Positions 26,345-35,142 are shown, numbered from the stretch's first letter. The stretch: 41,017 nucleotides of DNA from Clostridium sp. (GCF_021443865.1 NZ_JABUTB010000018.1:1-41017), one strand, 5' to 3'. Translations and numbers: made by a program. Notes: a model not told the origin generated them from the sequence alone.

Positions 26345-26360
26345 ATTGTATCGGTACAAT
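26345..26360. promoter_or_regulatory. Palindrome in front of the pyridoxamine kinase gene
   Basis: ATTGTA TCGG TACAAT is a perfect 6+4+6 inverted repeat. It lies just upstream of a possible minus-strand promoter (TGGACA, 17 bases, TATTAT). A related sequence (TTGTA CCCGT TACA) lies in the leader of the ECF operon at 23913-23926. It may be the operator of a vitamin B6 regulator such as a MocR protein; this is inference. Confidence 0.5.
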
Positions 26361-26372
26361 TATTAAAGCATT

Positions 26373-26398
26373 AAAAAAACTCCTTTCGGAGTTTTTTT
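26373..26398 (-). terminator. Terminator after htpG
   Basis: A-tract plus CTCC, TTTC loop, GGAG plus T-tract. Same core as the terminator at 11954-11978; symmetric. Confidence 0.9.
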
Positions 26399-26424
26399 AT
26401 TCAAGATATTATAAATAATATAAT

Positions 26425-28281
26425 TTATAATCCAATAACTATATTCAATAATTTATTGCTTCTATCTATGAAGTTATCCATTTCTTCCGAAGATAATTCT
26501 TTGTTAGATAATAAAGCAAGATCAAGTATATAATTACAAATTAAATTTACTTTTTCTTCTTTTCCTTCTAAATCAATTGAAGCTATTTTCTTAATAATTG
26601 GGTTATTATTATTAATAACTAAAGTTCTTTCTTCTTTAAACATATCTGGCATATCCATGCCACCAAACATCTTACTCATTTCAATCATTCTTCTTGACTG
26701 TTCTGAAACTAATATCATAGCTGGTGTTTCAGTATTTTTTAAGCTTTCTACTTTAACTTCTTTTACTCCATTAGAAATAACTTCATTAAATAGATTCTTT
26801 ATTTTTTCATTTAAATCCTTTAAGTCTTCTGTATCATTATTCTTTAATGTTTCAGATATATCAGAGTCTATTCTTGCAAAGGTAACCCCTGTTTCCTTAG
26901 CTTCTAAAAAGCTTATAAAATGATTGTCTAATGAACAATCTAGCACTAAAGCATCTAAGTTTGCTTCTTTAAACATTTTAATATATTGAGATTGTTGCTT
27001 CTCATCAGTTACATAAAATACTTTATTTTCATGTTTTTCTTTATTTTCTTCAAGGTATTCCTTTAAAGTTATATATTCACCATTTAATCTTTTAAATATA
27101 ATAATATCTTTTATTTTTTCATAAAAACTTTCATCTCTTAGGCAACCATATTTAACAAATATTTGGATGTCCTTCCAGAAACCATTAAAGTTATCTCTTT
27201 CATTTTTATAAAGACTTACCAATTTATCTGCTACTTTTTTTACTATATGTTTAGAAATTTTAATAACATCCTTATCTTTTTGAAGGAAGCTTCTAGAAAC
27301 ATTTAAAGGTAAATCTGGGCAATCTATTGTACCCTTTAATAAAAGTAAAAATTCTGGTATAACTTCTTTTATATTATCAGCTACAAAAACTTGATTATTA
27401 TATAACTTAACTTGACCTTCTGTAGCTTCTAATTCATGCTTTAATTTAGGGAAATATAATATTCCTTTTAAATTAAATGGATAATCTACATTTAAATGAA
27501 TCCAAAATAAAGGATCATTAAAATCTAAGAACACTTTTTTATAAAAATCTTTGTATTCCTCATCTGTACAATCCTTTGGAGATTTCATCCAAAGTGGTGT
27601 TGTATCATTTAATGGTTTCCTATCCTCTTCTTTTACCTCTTTACCCTCTTCTTCTAAATATATTTCTGTTGGTAAGAAAGAACAGTATTTTTCTATAATT
27701 TCTCTAACCTTATATACTTCTAAAAATTCTTTACTATCTTCATCTATAAATAGAGTTATAGTAGTTCCTCTTACTTTTCTATCTTCAGATGGGTATATTT
27801 CATATTCAGTTCCACCATCACAAATCCAAGTTACAGCTTCTGCTCCTTCTAAATATGACAGTGTATCAATTTGAACTCTTTTTGCTACCATAAAAGCAGA
27901 ATAAAAACCTAAACCAAAGTGTCCTATTATATCCTTATCTTCATTTATTTTATCTTTGTATTTGCTTATAAAGTCTTCAGCTCCAGAAAAGGCAACTTGG
28001 TTGATATATTTTTTTACTTCTTCCTCAGTCATTCCAATACCATTGTCAATAAACTTTAATGTTCCATTTTCCTTATTAACTGAAACTAAGATTTTATATT
28101 GCTCATCTTCATTTACTTTTGCTTCCCCTAAGGTACTTAATCTTTTTAATTTACTTATTGCATCACATCCATTACTAATAAGCTCCCTAATAAAAATATC
28201 TTTATCAGAATATAACCATTTCTTTATAATAGGGAAAATATTTTCAGTATGAATTGATATATTTCCTTTATTTCTCTCCAT
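26425..28281 (-). CDS. htpG: Hsp90-family chaperone HtpG
   Basis: 618 residues, full length. GHKL ATPase N-terminal domain: RELISNGCDA (Mg-binding Asn), DNGIGM and GHFGLGFYSAFMV; followed by the middle domain and a C-terminal dimerisation domain. It assists folding of client proteins in the cytoplasm in an ATP-dependent way. A consensus promoter lies 28 bases upstream of the ATG and a terminator follows, so it is a single-gene unit. No CIRCE-type heat-shock operator was seen in the leader. Confidence 0.97.
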   Translation of the reverse strand: MERNKGNISIHTENIFPIIKKWLYSDKDIFIRELISNGCDAISKLKRLSTLGEAKVNEDEQYKILVSVNKENGTLKFIDNGIGMTEEEVKKYINQVAFSGAEDFISKYKDKINEDKDIIGHFGLGFYSAFMVAKRVQIDTLSYLEGAEAVTWICDGGTEYEIYPSEDRKVRGTTITLFIDEDSKEFLEVYKVREIIEKYCSFLPTEIYLEEEGKEVKEEDRKPLNDTTPLWMKSPKDCTDEEYKDFYKKVFLDFNDPLFWIHLNVDYPFNLKGILYFPKLKHELEATEGQVKLYNNQVFVADNIKEVIPEFLLLLKGTIDCPDLPLNVSRSFLQKDKDVIKISKHIVKKVADKLVSLYKNERDNFNGFWKDIQIFVKYGCLRDESFYEKIKDIIIFKRLNGEYITLKEYLEENKEKHENKVFYVTDEKQQSQYIKMFKEANLDALVLDCSLDNHFISFLEAKETGVTFARIDSDISETLKNNDTEDLKDLNEKIKNLFNEVISNGVKEVKVESLKNTETPAMILVSEQSRRMIEMSKMFGGMDMPDMFKEERTLVINNNNPIIKKIASIDLEGKEEKVNLICNYILDLALLSNKELSSEEMDNFIDRSNKLLNIVIGL

Positions 28282-28307
28282 AAAAATCCCTCCTCTTACA
28301 ACAAAAT

Positions 28308-28336
28308 ATTTTATTTAAATAAATATTATATGTCAA
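28308..28336 (-). promoter_or_regulatory. htpG: Promoter of htpG
   Basis: Minus strand TTGACA (28336-28331), 17 bases and TAAAAT (28313-28308), five of six -10 positions. Confidence 0.75.
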
Positions 28337-28418
28337 TATTTACTATAATTCATTTTATCCTTATTTTAGTTTTTATCTTAAAATAAATAAACAAATTTCA
28401 ACATATTAAAGTAAAGCT

Positions 28419-29831
28419 TTAAATCTCTATTATTTCAATATTTTCATTTTCTATTCCAATTACAGTTAAATTATTTTTTAGATATTCTTCTATTAACGCC
28501 TTTACTTCTATAGTAATAATTTCTCCTGGACAAACTATTGGAATTCCTGGTGGATATGGTATTATAAAGCTTTTAGATATTTTACCTATGGACTCATTAA
28601 TTGAAACTTTATTATAGTTTAAATTTAATACTTCAAAAGGTTCTAAAACTTTATTTGGTAATATACTTTTATATATATAAATTTCTTCTACTGAAGCTAT
28701 ATTATTCATATCTAGTTCCTTTATTACACAATATAGTTTTTCAAGATCACTATTATTATTACAAGGTGATAAAATTAATACTAATCCCTTAGAAAAGCTC
28801 ATTTCTGATTGAATCTTTTTTTCTTTTAAATAATCTAAAAGCTTATGACCACTATATCCATCCTCTAAAGTAATTAAATATCTACTTTTATCTATTTTAT
28901 AATTATCATCTATTTTAATATTACTTACTATATTAATTTTATTAAGAGAATTTATTCTATCCTTCCAAAACTCCGCTCTTTCAATAAGCTTATCATAATC
29001 CTCTTCACCATAATTATCTAAGTAATATCTGCCATAATCTAATGATGCCATAATTAAATATGATGGTGATGTAGTCATAAATGCTTTTATATAAAAGTCA
29101 ATGTTTTTATCATCGCTATTTACTAATAAAAATCCTCCTTGAGTAAGACTTGGCAAGGTTTTATGTGCACTTAACACTACATAATCACCTAGTTTAGCTA
29201 AAGATTTAGGTAATTCTTTACTTACTCCAAAATGAGCTCCATGAGCACTATCTATTATTACCTTTAGTCCCTTTTTCTTAAGTTCTCCTATTATTTCATC
29301 TATTTCATAATAAACACCAAAATAATTAGGATTAGTTAATATAATTCCCTTTGGATTTTTAGATTTATTAAGAGCTTTAATTATTTCTTCTTTCCTAGAA
29401 GGTAAAAATATACCTAATTCTTTCTCTATAACAGCCTCAATATAAACTACTTTTAATTTTCTTAAAATAAGAGCATTATAAATTGATTTATGGCAATTTC
29501 TCTCTACTAATACCTCATCCCCCTCATTAAAAGCAGAAAAAATTGATGCTAAATTCCCACTGGTGCTTCCATTTACAAGAAAGTATGCTTTTTTTACTCC
29601 ATAAGTCTTAGCTAAAAGCTCCTGTGCATCTTTTATTACTCCCTCTGGGCAATGTAAATTATCTAGGTTACCAACCTCTGTAATATCTAAATCTCCTAAA
29701 GCTTCTTTAAAACTTTTTCCTAAGGAATCTCTTAAAAAGCCTTTACCACTTTTATTTCCTGGCATTGATAAAATTAAGTTCTCTTCTTTATGGTATTTTA
29801 ATAATTCTTCCAATAAAGGTGCTTTATTCAT
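28419..29831 (-). CDS. Orn/Lys/Arg decarboxylase-family PLP enzyme
   Basis: 470 residues from the ATG at 29831. It has the fold type I major domain of amino acid decarboxylases: MPGNKSGKGF at the start, STSGNLASI (PLP phosphate contact), ILTNPNYFGVYY, IIDSAHGAHFG and the PLP-binding lysine in LSAHKTLPSLTQGG. The C-terminal part ends with PPGIPIVCPGEII, typical of the family. Members decarboxylate basic amino acids to polyamines or cadaverine; this shorter Clostridial form is often annotated only to family level. AAGGAAG lies before the chosen ATG; an earlier ATG (29849) has no good site. The next upstream gene is the M16 peptidase, 37 bases away. Confidence 0.9.
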   Translation of the reverse strand: MNKAPLLEELLKYHKEENLILSMPGNKSGKGFLRDSLGKSFKEALGDLDITEVGNLDNLHCPEGVIKDAQELLAKTYGVKKAYFLVNGSTSGNLASIFSAFNEGDEVLVERNCHKSIYNALILRKLKVVYIEAVIEKELGIFLPSRKEEIIKALNKSKNPKGIILTNPNYFGVYYEIDEIIGELKKKGLKVIIDSAHGAHFGVSKELPKSLAKLGDYVVLSAHKTLPSLTQGGFLLVNSDDKNIDFYIKAFMTTSPSYLIMASLDYGRYYLDNYGEEDYDKLIERAEFWKDRINSLNKINIVSNIKIDDNYKIDKSRYLITLEDGYSGHKLLDYLKEKKIQSEMSFSKGLVLILSPCNNNSDLEKLYCVIKELDMNNIASVEEIYIYKSILPNKVLEPFEVLNLNYNKVSINESIGKISKSFIIPYPPGIPIVCPGEIITIEVKALIEEYLKNNLTVIGIENENIEIIEI

Positions 29832-29868
29832 TACTATCTTCCTTTTCATATTAATACGCTCTAATATT

Positions 29869-31086
29869 TTAATTACTTATTACTTCTATAGATTTATATT
29901 TAAAGACTTTCTTAACTACCTCTAAAATATACTTCTTATCCATATTTATAAGATTATTAAACTCTTCAGAATATAATTTATAATCACCAAACATTGTATT
30001 ATATGTAGATAATTCCTTTGCCAAAATTATATTTTGTTCTTCTCTAAACCATCTTCTTAGCTTCATAGACTTTATAAAATCTCTTATATCTTCTTCAGTT
30101 ACTACATTTTCAAACTTATCTATCTCTTTTATACATTTGTTTATTAATTCTAAGGATTTGTCTAAATTCTCCTTTGAGGTACTATAGGTTATTTTATAAA
30201 GCTTTATATACTTTTCATAAGAAATCTTTGTTAAAACATCATATACAAGTCCATTTTTAGTTCTTAATGTATCAAACAATAATGAATTAACTCCTTCACC
30301 AAAGTATTCATTAAATATTCTTAATGCTTTTATTTCTTCATAATTCAATTCATCTATAGGAAAAATCATTTGAACTTTACAGCTATTAATTCCATCTCTA
30401 TTATTTTTATATACTCCAAAAGTATCTTTATCATAAATAATTTCTTCATTTTTTCCTTCATAAGAGGAATTTTCCCAAGCTTCAAAATACCTTTCAATTA
30501 TACCTTTAACCTCTTCAAACTCTAATGAGGAAACAACTGCAATAGAGGTTTTATTGGGCAAATAATTTTCTTTATAAAATTTCTTAATATGCTCTAAATT
30601 AATTTGTTGCAAATCTTTAGTTGTACCTATAATAGGATATTTTATCCTTCTTTTTTTGAAACTATTTAAAAACAGCTTATCTTCACAAAATTGCTCTAAT
30701 TCCTCATCCCATTCCTTTAATTCTTCACTTATAACCTTCATTTCCTCTTGAAAGCCTTCACTTGAGAAAGTAGGGTTTAAAATTATATCACAAAAAATTT
30801 CTGTTGCTCTTTCAAAATCTTCATTTAACATAGTTCCATAGTAAATAACATAAGGAAAATTAGTCATAGCATTTTGAAAGCCAAAAATTTTGCTTAAATC
30901 TTTATTTATCTCCTGCTCTGTTCTGTTTTTTGTACCCTTATATACCATATGTTCTGTGGCATGAGCAACTCCTAATAAATCTTTTTCCCTGCAAGCTCCT
31001 GCATCTAAAGATATTGATATTGAAGTTAAGTTAGATGTTGTTTTCTTATATATAAGTTTTATTTTATTTTTTAATGTAAATTTCAT
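29869..31086 (-). CDS. M16-family (pitrilysin/insulinase-type) zinc peptidase
   Basis: 405 residues from the ATG at 31086 (GGAGG site at 31092-31096). The zinc motif HxxEH is intact as HATEH (42-46), and the third ligand is one of the two glutamates at 121-122 (ISEELKEW), about 75 residues later, as in this family. A second, non-catalytic M16 half follows. The protein has no signal peptide, so it is cytoplasmic. It lies directly downstream of the SCIFF maturase, separated by a terminator. It could be the leader peptidase of the SCIFF peptide or simply a housekeeping protease; position is the only evidence. Confidence 0.9.
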   Translation of the reverse strand: MKFTLKNKIKLIYKKTTSNLTSISISLDAGACREKDLLGVAHATEHMVYKGTKNRTEQEINKDLSKIFGFQNAMTNFPYVIYYGTMLNEDFERATEIFCDIILNPTFSSEGFQEEMKVISEELKEWDEELEQFCEDKLFLNSFKKRRIKYPIIGTTKDLQQINLEHIKKFYKENYLPNKTSIAVVSSLEFEEVKGIIERYFEAWENSSYEGKNEEIIYDKDTFGVYKNNRDGINSCKVQMIFPIDELNYEEIKALRIFNEYFGEGVNSLLFDTLRTKNGLVYDVLTKISYEKYIKLYKITYSTSKENLDKSLELINKCIKEIDKFENVVTEEDIRDFIKSMKLRRWFREEQNIILAKELSTYNTMFGDYKLYSEEFNNLINMDKKYILEVVKKVFKYKSIEVISN

Positions 31087-31124
31087 TTTAACCTCCAAAA
31101 CTTATTCTTCTTATTATTGTAATA

Positions 31125-31165
31125 TAAAAGGCTGGTATCTGAACATAAGCAAATACCAACCCTTA
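31125..31165 (-). terminator. Terminator after the SCIFF maturase gene
   Basis: On the minus strand GGTTGGTAT pairs with ATACCAGCC (one wobble) over a 14-base loop, then TTTTATATT. Confidence 0.75.
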
Positions 31166-31173
31166 TATTTATA

Positions 31174-32529
31174 TTACTCTGCTTTTAAAGCTATAGCACA
31201 TTCAATTCTCTTCTTTTGCATTTTACAACCAATTTCATAAGGAATTTTCATATCCCCATTAAAGCTAAAGTTATTTGCTTGGCATCCTCCACTGCAATAG
31301 AATCTTGCCCAACAGTCTCTACATTTAGGTTTATTATATATATGAGCCTTTTTAAACTCTTTACCAAGATCTTTATTGTATGTATCATCATATATGCTTC
31401 CAAGTTTAAATTCTTCTTTTCCTACAAATTGATGACATGGGTATACATCTCCTTGTGGAGTAATTGCAACATACTCAAAACCTGCTCCACAACCTGAAAT
31501 TCTTTTATAAACACATGGTCCACCATTTAAATCTACATTAAAGTGATAGAAGTTATACTCTCCATTTTTTTCTCTTTTTCTTTTTGCCATATCTTCATAT
31601 AGCTTATCATAGTTTTTCATTATTTCAGGTAAATCTTCTTCTCTTAAAGCAAGAGGATGTCCATTTTCTAAGACTACAGGTTCTATAGATACTTCATCAA
31701 AGCCTTCATTTACCATAGCCATTACATCTTCAAAAAAGTCAGTATTTGCTCTTGTAAATGTTCCTCTAACATAGTACATCTTACCTGGTGTTCTTCTTTC
31801 AATCATTTTCTTTATATTTGGAATTATGTCATCATATGATCCACTTCCATCAACTTTTATTCTTACATTATCATTGATGCATTTTCTACCATCTAGTGAT
31901 AATATGATGTTTCCCATTTCCTTATCCATAAAATCCATCATATCATCATTTAAAAGAGTAGCATTTGTTGTCATAGTAAATCTAATGTTTTTCTTCCACT
32001 CTTTCTCATTATCTCTAGCATACTGTATTATTTCCTTTACAGTATCCATAATCATAGTAGGCTCTCCACCAAATAAATCTATTTCTATATTTCTTCTTGG
32101 ACCACTTCTTTTTACAACATAATCTATTGCTTTTTTTGCAGTTTCTAAAGACATAACACCTTTATGGCCATTATATTCTCCTTCATCTGCAAAACAATAT
32201 TTACATCTTAAATTACACCCATGAATTATATTTAAGCAAACTGCCTTTATATAATCTCTATCTTCCATAGATCCATGAGCTATATCCTCATACTTATCTT
32301 CAGAATATAACATTCCATCATCTATAAGTTGTAATATTTCATCGTAAGCTTCTATAATAGTTTCCTTATCATACTTATTAGCTAAAAGCTTAACTGTTTC
32401 ATCTTTATCTTTCATTCCATTATCATGAACTAAATCATATACTAACTCATCTACTATATGAACTGCTCCTGTATTTACATCTAATACAAAGTAATTTTCC
32501 CCTTGTTTAAATTTGTGTATTAAAGACAT
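31174..32529 (-). CDS. scfB: SCIFF ranthipeptide maturase (radical SAM/SPASM)
   Basis: 451 residues. A RiPP-recognition N-terminal part (about 1-90), then the radical SAM motif CNLRCKYCF (near residue 104, CxxxCxxC), GGEPT as SAM-binding, and a C-terminal SPASM/twitch domain with many cysteines (GGPCVYK, ISGCGAGF, VYPCHQF, CRDCWARFYCSGGC, EIGC) for two auxiliary [4Fe-4S] clusters. It installs thioether cross-links between cysteine sulfur and non-alpha carbons in the SCIFF peptide (family TIGR03974, ranthipeptide maturases). The substrate gene scfA lies just upstream. Terminator-like hairpin in between. Confidence 0.97.
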   Translation of the reverse strand: MSLIHKFKQGENYFVLDVNTGAVHIVDELVYDLVHDNGMKDKDETVKLLANKYDKETIIEAYDEILQLIDDGMLYSEDKYEDIAHGSMEDRDYIKAVCLNIIHGCNLRCKYCFADEGEYNGHKGVMSLETAKKAIDYVVKRSGPRRNIEIDLFGGEPTMIMDTVKEIIQYARDNEKEWKKNIRFTMTTNATLLNDDMMDFMDKEMGNIILSLDGRKCINDNVRIKVDGSGSYDDIIPNIKKMIERRTPGKMYYVRGTFTRANTDFFEDVMAMVNEGFDEVSIEPVVLENGHPLALREEDLPEIMKNYDKLYEDMAKRKREKNGEYNFYHFNVDLNGGPCVYKRISGCGAGFEYVAITPQGDVYPCHQFVGKEEFKLGSIYDDTYNKDLGKEFKKAHIYNKPKCRDCWARFYCSGGCQANNFSFNGDMKIPYEIGCKMQKKRIECAIALKAE

Positions 32530-32554
32530 TTACATCCCTCCAAAAGCTTTTTCA

Positions 32555-32590
32555 AACAAAAAGTAAGCAGCAACTGTCTTGTTGCCGCTT
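32555..32590 (-). terminator. Attenuator-like hairpin between scfA and scfB
   Basis: On the minus strand AAGCGGCAAC pairs with GTTGCTGCTT (one wobble) around AAGACA, then ACTTTTTG. It lies directly after the scfA stop codon and 25 bases or more before the scfB start. A leaky terminator would give more peptide than maturase message, as common in RiPP operons. Confidence 0.65.
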
Positions 32591-32597
32591 TCTTTAA

Positions 32598-32735
32598 TTA
32601 GTTTTCACACTCTAAGTTTGCAACTGTACAAGATGTCTTGCAAGCTGATTGACATGAGTTAGCACATTCCTTACAACCTGGTTTAACTAAGCTGTTTTTG
32701 ATATTTGTCTTATTAATTGTCTTAATATGCTTCAT
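32598..32735 (-). CDS. scfA: SCIFF ranthipeptide precursor
   Basis: 45 residues with six cysteines at positions 21, 24, 28, 32, 36 and 43, the exact 'six cysteines in forty-five' pattern (TIGR03973). Leader-like N-terminus MKHIKTINKTNIKNSL; the cysteine-rich core begins VKPGCKECANSC. GGGGGAG is the ribosome binding site (32746-32752). It is too short for ordinary ORF cut-offs. Cysteines are cross-linked by ScfB. Ranthipeptides of this type have been linked to signalling in solventogenic Clostridia; its role here is unknown. A promoter with an extended -10 lies upstream at 32770-32778. Confidence 0.97.
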   Translation of the reverse strand: MKHIKTINKTNIKNSLVKPGCKECANSCQSACKTSCTVANLECEN

Positions 32736-32769
32736 GATTATACTCCCCCATAACTAAAAATACTCAAAG

Positions 32770-32778
32770 ATTATATCA
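32770..32778 (-). promoter_or_regulatory. scfA: Extended -10 promoter element of scfA
   Basis: TGATATAAT on the minus strand (32778-32770), an extended -10 with perfect TATAAT, about 28 bases before transcript-to-ATG distance ends. The -35 region is poor (TTTTAT), as tolerated with extended -10. Confidence 0.6.
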
Positions 32779-32954
32779 TAAAATATATCTCAATAAAAGA
32801 TATATTTATCTGATTTTCCACAATTATAAGTATAAATCCATTATAAGGTAATATAACTTAAAACAATATATATTCTATCTTATAAATTCTATAAATATAC
32901 TATTTTACCCCCTATTTTATAGTACATATTACCTATTATTACTTTAATTTCTTA

Positions 32955-33071
32955 TTGATAAAATTTTAAATTCTGTTATTATATATTTATACTTAAGTAT
33001 CTTCCAAGTGGAGTGAAAAGGTAGTTTACAGAGGAATTCTGGAGAGTGATTTTGGCAAATCACTCTTTTTT
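32955..33071 (+). ncRNA. Possible small plus-strand RNA beside the SCIFF locus
   Basis: TTGATA (32955-32960) and TATTAT (32977-32982) with 16-base spacing could be a promoter starting near 32989. About 55 bases later comes a perfect terminator: GAGTGATTT (33044-33052), TGGC loop, AAATCACTC (33057-33065) and TTTTTT. Between lie CAGA-GGAAT-TCTG (a small hairpin) and CTTCCA/TGGAG. On the minus strand the hairpin has no U-tract, so it is not a terminator of trkA. It ends at the trkA stop codon on the opposite strand. No known RNA family recognised. Confidence 0.4.
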
Positions 33072-33744
33072 ATTTATGATTTAAATATTCCTCAAATTTT
33101 CTAATAGAATTCTTTTTTCCTATAACCACTATAAAATCATTTTCCTTTAATATAAAATTAGGATCTAATTCAATTATAGTTTCATCATCTCTTTCTAAGG
33201 CTATGATATTTAATCCAAATTCATTACGCACTTTAGATTTCAATATTGATTTACCATCTATTACTTTAGTAACTCTAAGCTCTTCTATATGAATATCATT
33301 GTTTAACTCAATAAATTCGAAAGCTTCTTCGTTTAATAATCTATTTGCAATTCTAATTGCCATATCGTTCTCTGGATATACAATTTCAGCACCTATTTTC
33401 TTTAATACACAACCTTGCTCATATGTATTAGCTTTAGCTATAACTCTTTTAACCCCCATATTTATTACATTTAATGTGGTTAAAATACTAACATCTATCT
33501 TTTCACCAATACATACAAATACTGTTTCACAATTCTGAATACCAGTTTCCTCAAGGGCTTCTTTTCCTAAATTATTTACTACAAAAGCATTGTCAGTTAA
33601 GTTTCTTATTTGCTTTATCTTATCTTCATCGCTATCTATAACTATAACTTCCTTACCTGCTTCAATTAAAGTTTTTGCTAATGCGAAACCAAATCTTCCT
33701 ATTCCTATTATTCCAAATTCTATAGATACTTTATGATTAAACAT
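33070..33744 (-). CDS. Potassium uptake regulatory subunit (KtrA/TrkA)
   Basis: 224 residues from the ATG at 33744, which has AGGAGG right upstream. RCK N domain with the nucleotide-binding GIIGIGRFGFALA and IVIDSDEDKI; RCK C domain (about 135-224, KSKVRNEFGLNIIALERD). It gates the TrkH/KtrB channel in the membrane. The trkH start is 10 bases upstream, same operon. RCK C domains in Firmicutes often bind c-di-AMP; here this is only family knowledge. Confidence 0.94.
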   Translation of the reverse strand: MFNHKVSIEFGIIGIGRFGFALAKTLIEAGKEVIVIDSDEDKIKQIRNLTDNAFVVNNLGKEALEETGIQNCETVFVCIGEKIDVSILTTLNVINMGVKRVIAKANTYEQGCVLKKIGAEIVYPENDMAIRIANRLLNEEAFEFIELNNDIHIEELRVTKVIDGKSILKSKVRNEFGLNIIALERDDETIIELDPNFILKENDFIVVIGKKNSIRKFEEYLNHK

Positions 33745-33754
33745 ATTTATCCTC

Positions 33755-35047
33755 CTATCCAATTATAACTGCTTCTTCTGAATAACAAGCATTTGACGGC
33801 TCTTTCACTAGCCATATACTTGCCATAGTCATTGGTCCTAGTCTACCTATAAACATAATTATAGATATTATTATTTTACTTAAATCTCTAAGGTCTGGAG
33901 TAATTCCAGTTGATAATCCTACAGTTCCAAAAGCACTAGTAACCTCAAATAACAATTGAATAAATGTACGATTAGGCTCTAATATGCTTAATAAAAACAC
34001 TCCAAAACAAACTACCATAATAGCTAGTACAAAAATATTAAATGCTTTAAATATAACAGATGACGGTATTTTTCTTTTATATGCTACACAATTCTTATTT
34101 GTAGATGTACTATATATACTTTTAACCAAAGTAAAGATTGTTGTAGTCTTTATACCTCCCCCTGTTGAACCAGGTGATGCACCAATAAACATTAAAACAA
34201 TTAATGTAAATAATCCTGCATTTGTAAAATTTCCAAGATTATAAGTACTAAATCCAGCTGTTCTTGCAGAAGTACTAAAGAAAAATGCTCCAAGCCATGA
34301 TATGTTTTCTGTTGCTTTTAATAATAAAGTACCTGCTACAAGTAGAATAGCAGTTACAGTTATAACTACCTTTGCATGTAGACTGAATTTTTTAAACTTT
34401 TTAATTATTATTATTTCTTTAATAACTAAGAATCCTAACCCACCAAAAATAATTAGTCCACATGTAGTTAAATTTAACAATACATTATTTTGATATGGTA
34501 TTAAATTATGAAGTCCCCCTAAAATATCAAATCCTGAGTTATTAAAAGCTGCTATAGAGTGGAACACACTTATTCCTAATGCATCTAATGGATTGTAATC
34601 CTTAGAAAAGACTAGATAGCTTAAAATTACTCCAATTACTTCAAAACTTAAAGTAACTAATAATACAGATTTAACTAGTTTTACAAGACCTTTCATTGTA
34701 TCTAAGTTCATTGATTCTTTAATTAGTACTCTTTCTTTTATTCCAACTTTTTTTCTCATCAGCAAAATAAATCCAACACCTACTGATGTAACTCCAAGTC
34801 CACCTATTTGAATTAATAAAGCTACTATAGCTCGTCCAAAAACAGTAAAGGTGTCAGCAGTATCAATTGCAATTAATCCTGTTACACAAACTGCACTAGT
34901 TGATGTAAATAAAGCATCAACCCAAGAGACACTTACCCCATCACGAATTGATATAGGTAACTTTAATAATATAGTTCCAATAACAATTACAGAAAAAAAT
35001 CCCAAAACAATTATTCTGCCAGGGCTTAATTTTTTAAAAAAGTTCAT
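33755..35047 (-). CDS. Potassium transporter membrane subunit (KtrB/TrkH)
   Basis: 430 residues, four M1-P-M2 repeats. Selectivity-filter-like segments are SAVCVTGL, NNSGFDILGG, TAGFSTYNLG and FGTVGLSTG. It transports potassium (often sodium-dependent) together with the KtrA protein encoded just downstream. A consensus promoter lies at 35114-35142; no ydaO-type c-di-AMP riboswitch was seen in the short leader of about 60 bases. Confidence 0.95.
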   Translation of the reverse strand: MNFFKKLSPGRIIVLGFFSVIVIGTILLKLPISIRDGVSVSWVDALFTSTSAVCVTGLIAIDTADTFTVFGRAIVALLIQIGGLGVTSVGVGFILLMRKKVGIKERVLIKESMNLDTMKGLVKLVKSVLLVTLSFEVIGVILSYLVFSKDYNPLDALGISVFHSIAAFNNSGFDILGGLHNLIPYQNNVLLNLTTCGLIIFGGLGFLVIKEIIIIKKFKKFSLHAKVVITVTAILLVAGTLLLKATENISWLGAFFFSTSARTAGFSTYNLGNFTNAGLFTLIVLMFIGASPGSTGGGIKTTTIFTLVKSIYSTSTNKNCVAYKRKIPSSVIFKAFNIFVLAIMVVCFGVFLLSILEPNRTFIQLLFEVTSAFGTVGLSTGITPDLRDLSKIIISIIMFIGRLGPMTMASIWLVKEPSNACYSEEAVIIG

Positions 35048-35113
35048 ATTCCTTTCTCCTTTAAGTTATGTAAATAAATAAGTCTTATGCCACAATTTAT
35101 CTTTATTCAACTC

Positions 35114-35142
35114 ATTATATATTCCATAATTTACACTGTCAA
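35114..35142 (-). promoter_or_regulatory. Perfect consensus promoter of the ktr operon
   Basis: Minus strand TTGACA (35142-35137), exactly 17 bases and TATAAT (35119-35114). Start near 35107. Confidence 0.9.

Noticed and set aside
11954-26398. Identical cores of the terminators at 11954-11978 and 26373-26398 taken as a repeat element
   Set aside because: The shared part is a short CTCC-TTTC-GGAG stem with A/T tracts, which is a common simple terminator design in Clostridia and likely convergent.
33043-33071. Hairpin considered as the terminator of trkA
   Set aside because: The U-tract is on the + strand only; on the minus strand the stem is followed by CTCCAGAATT.
32955-33071. Known riboswitch (preQ1, c-di-GMP, guanidine, fluoride) in the plus-strand unit
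   Set aside because: No consensus blocks of those classes are visible and no gene follows on that strand.
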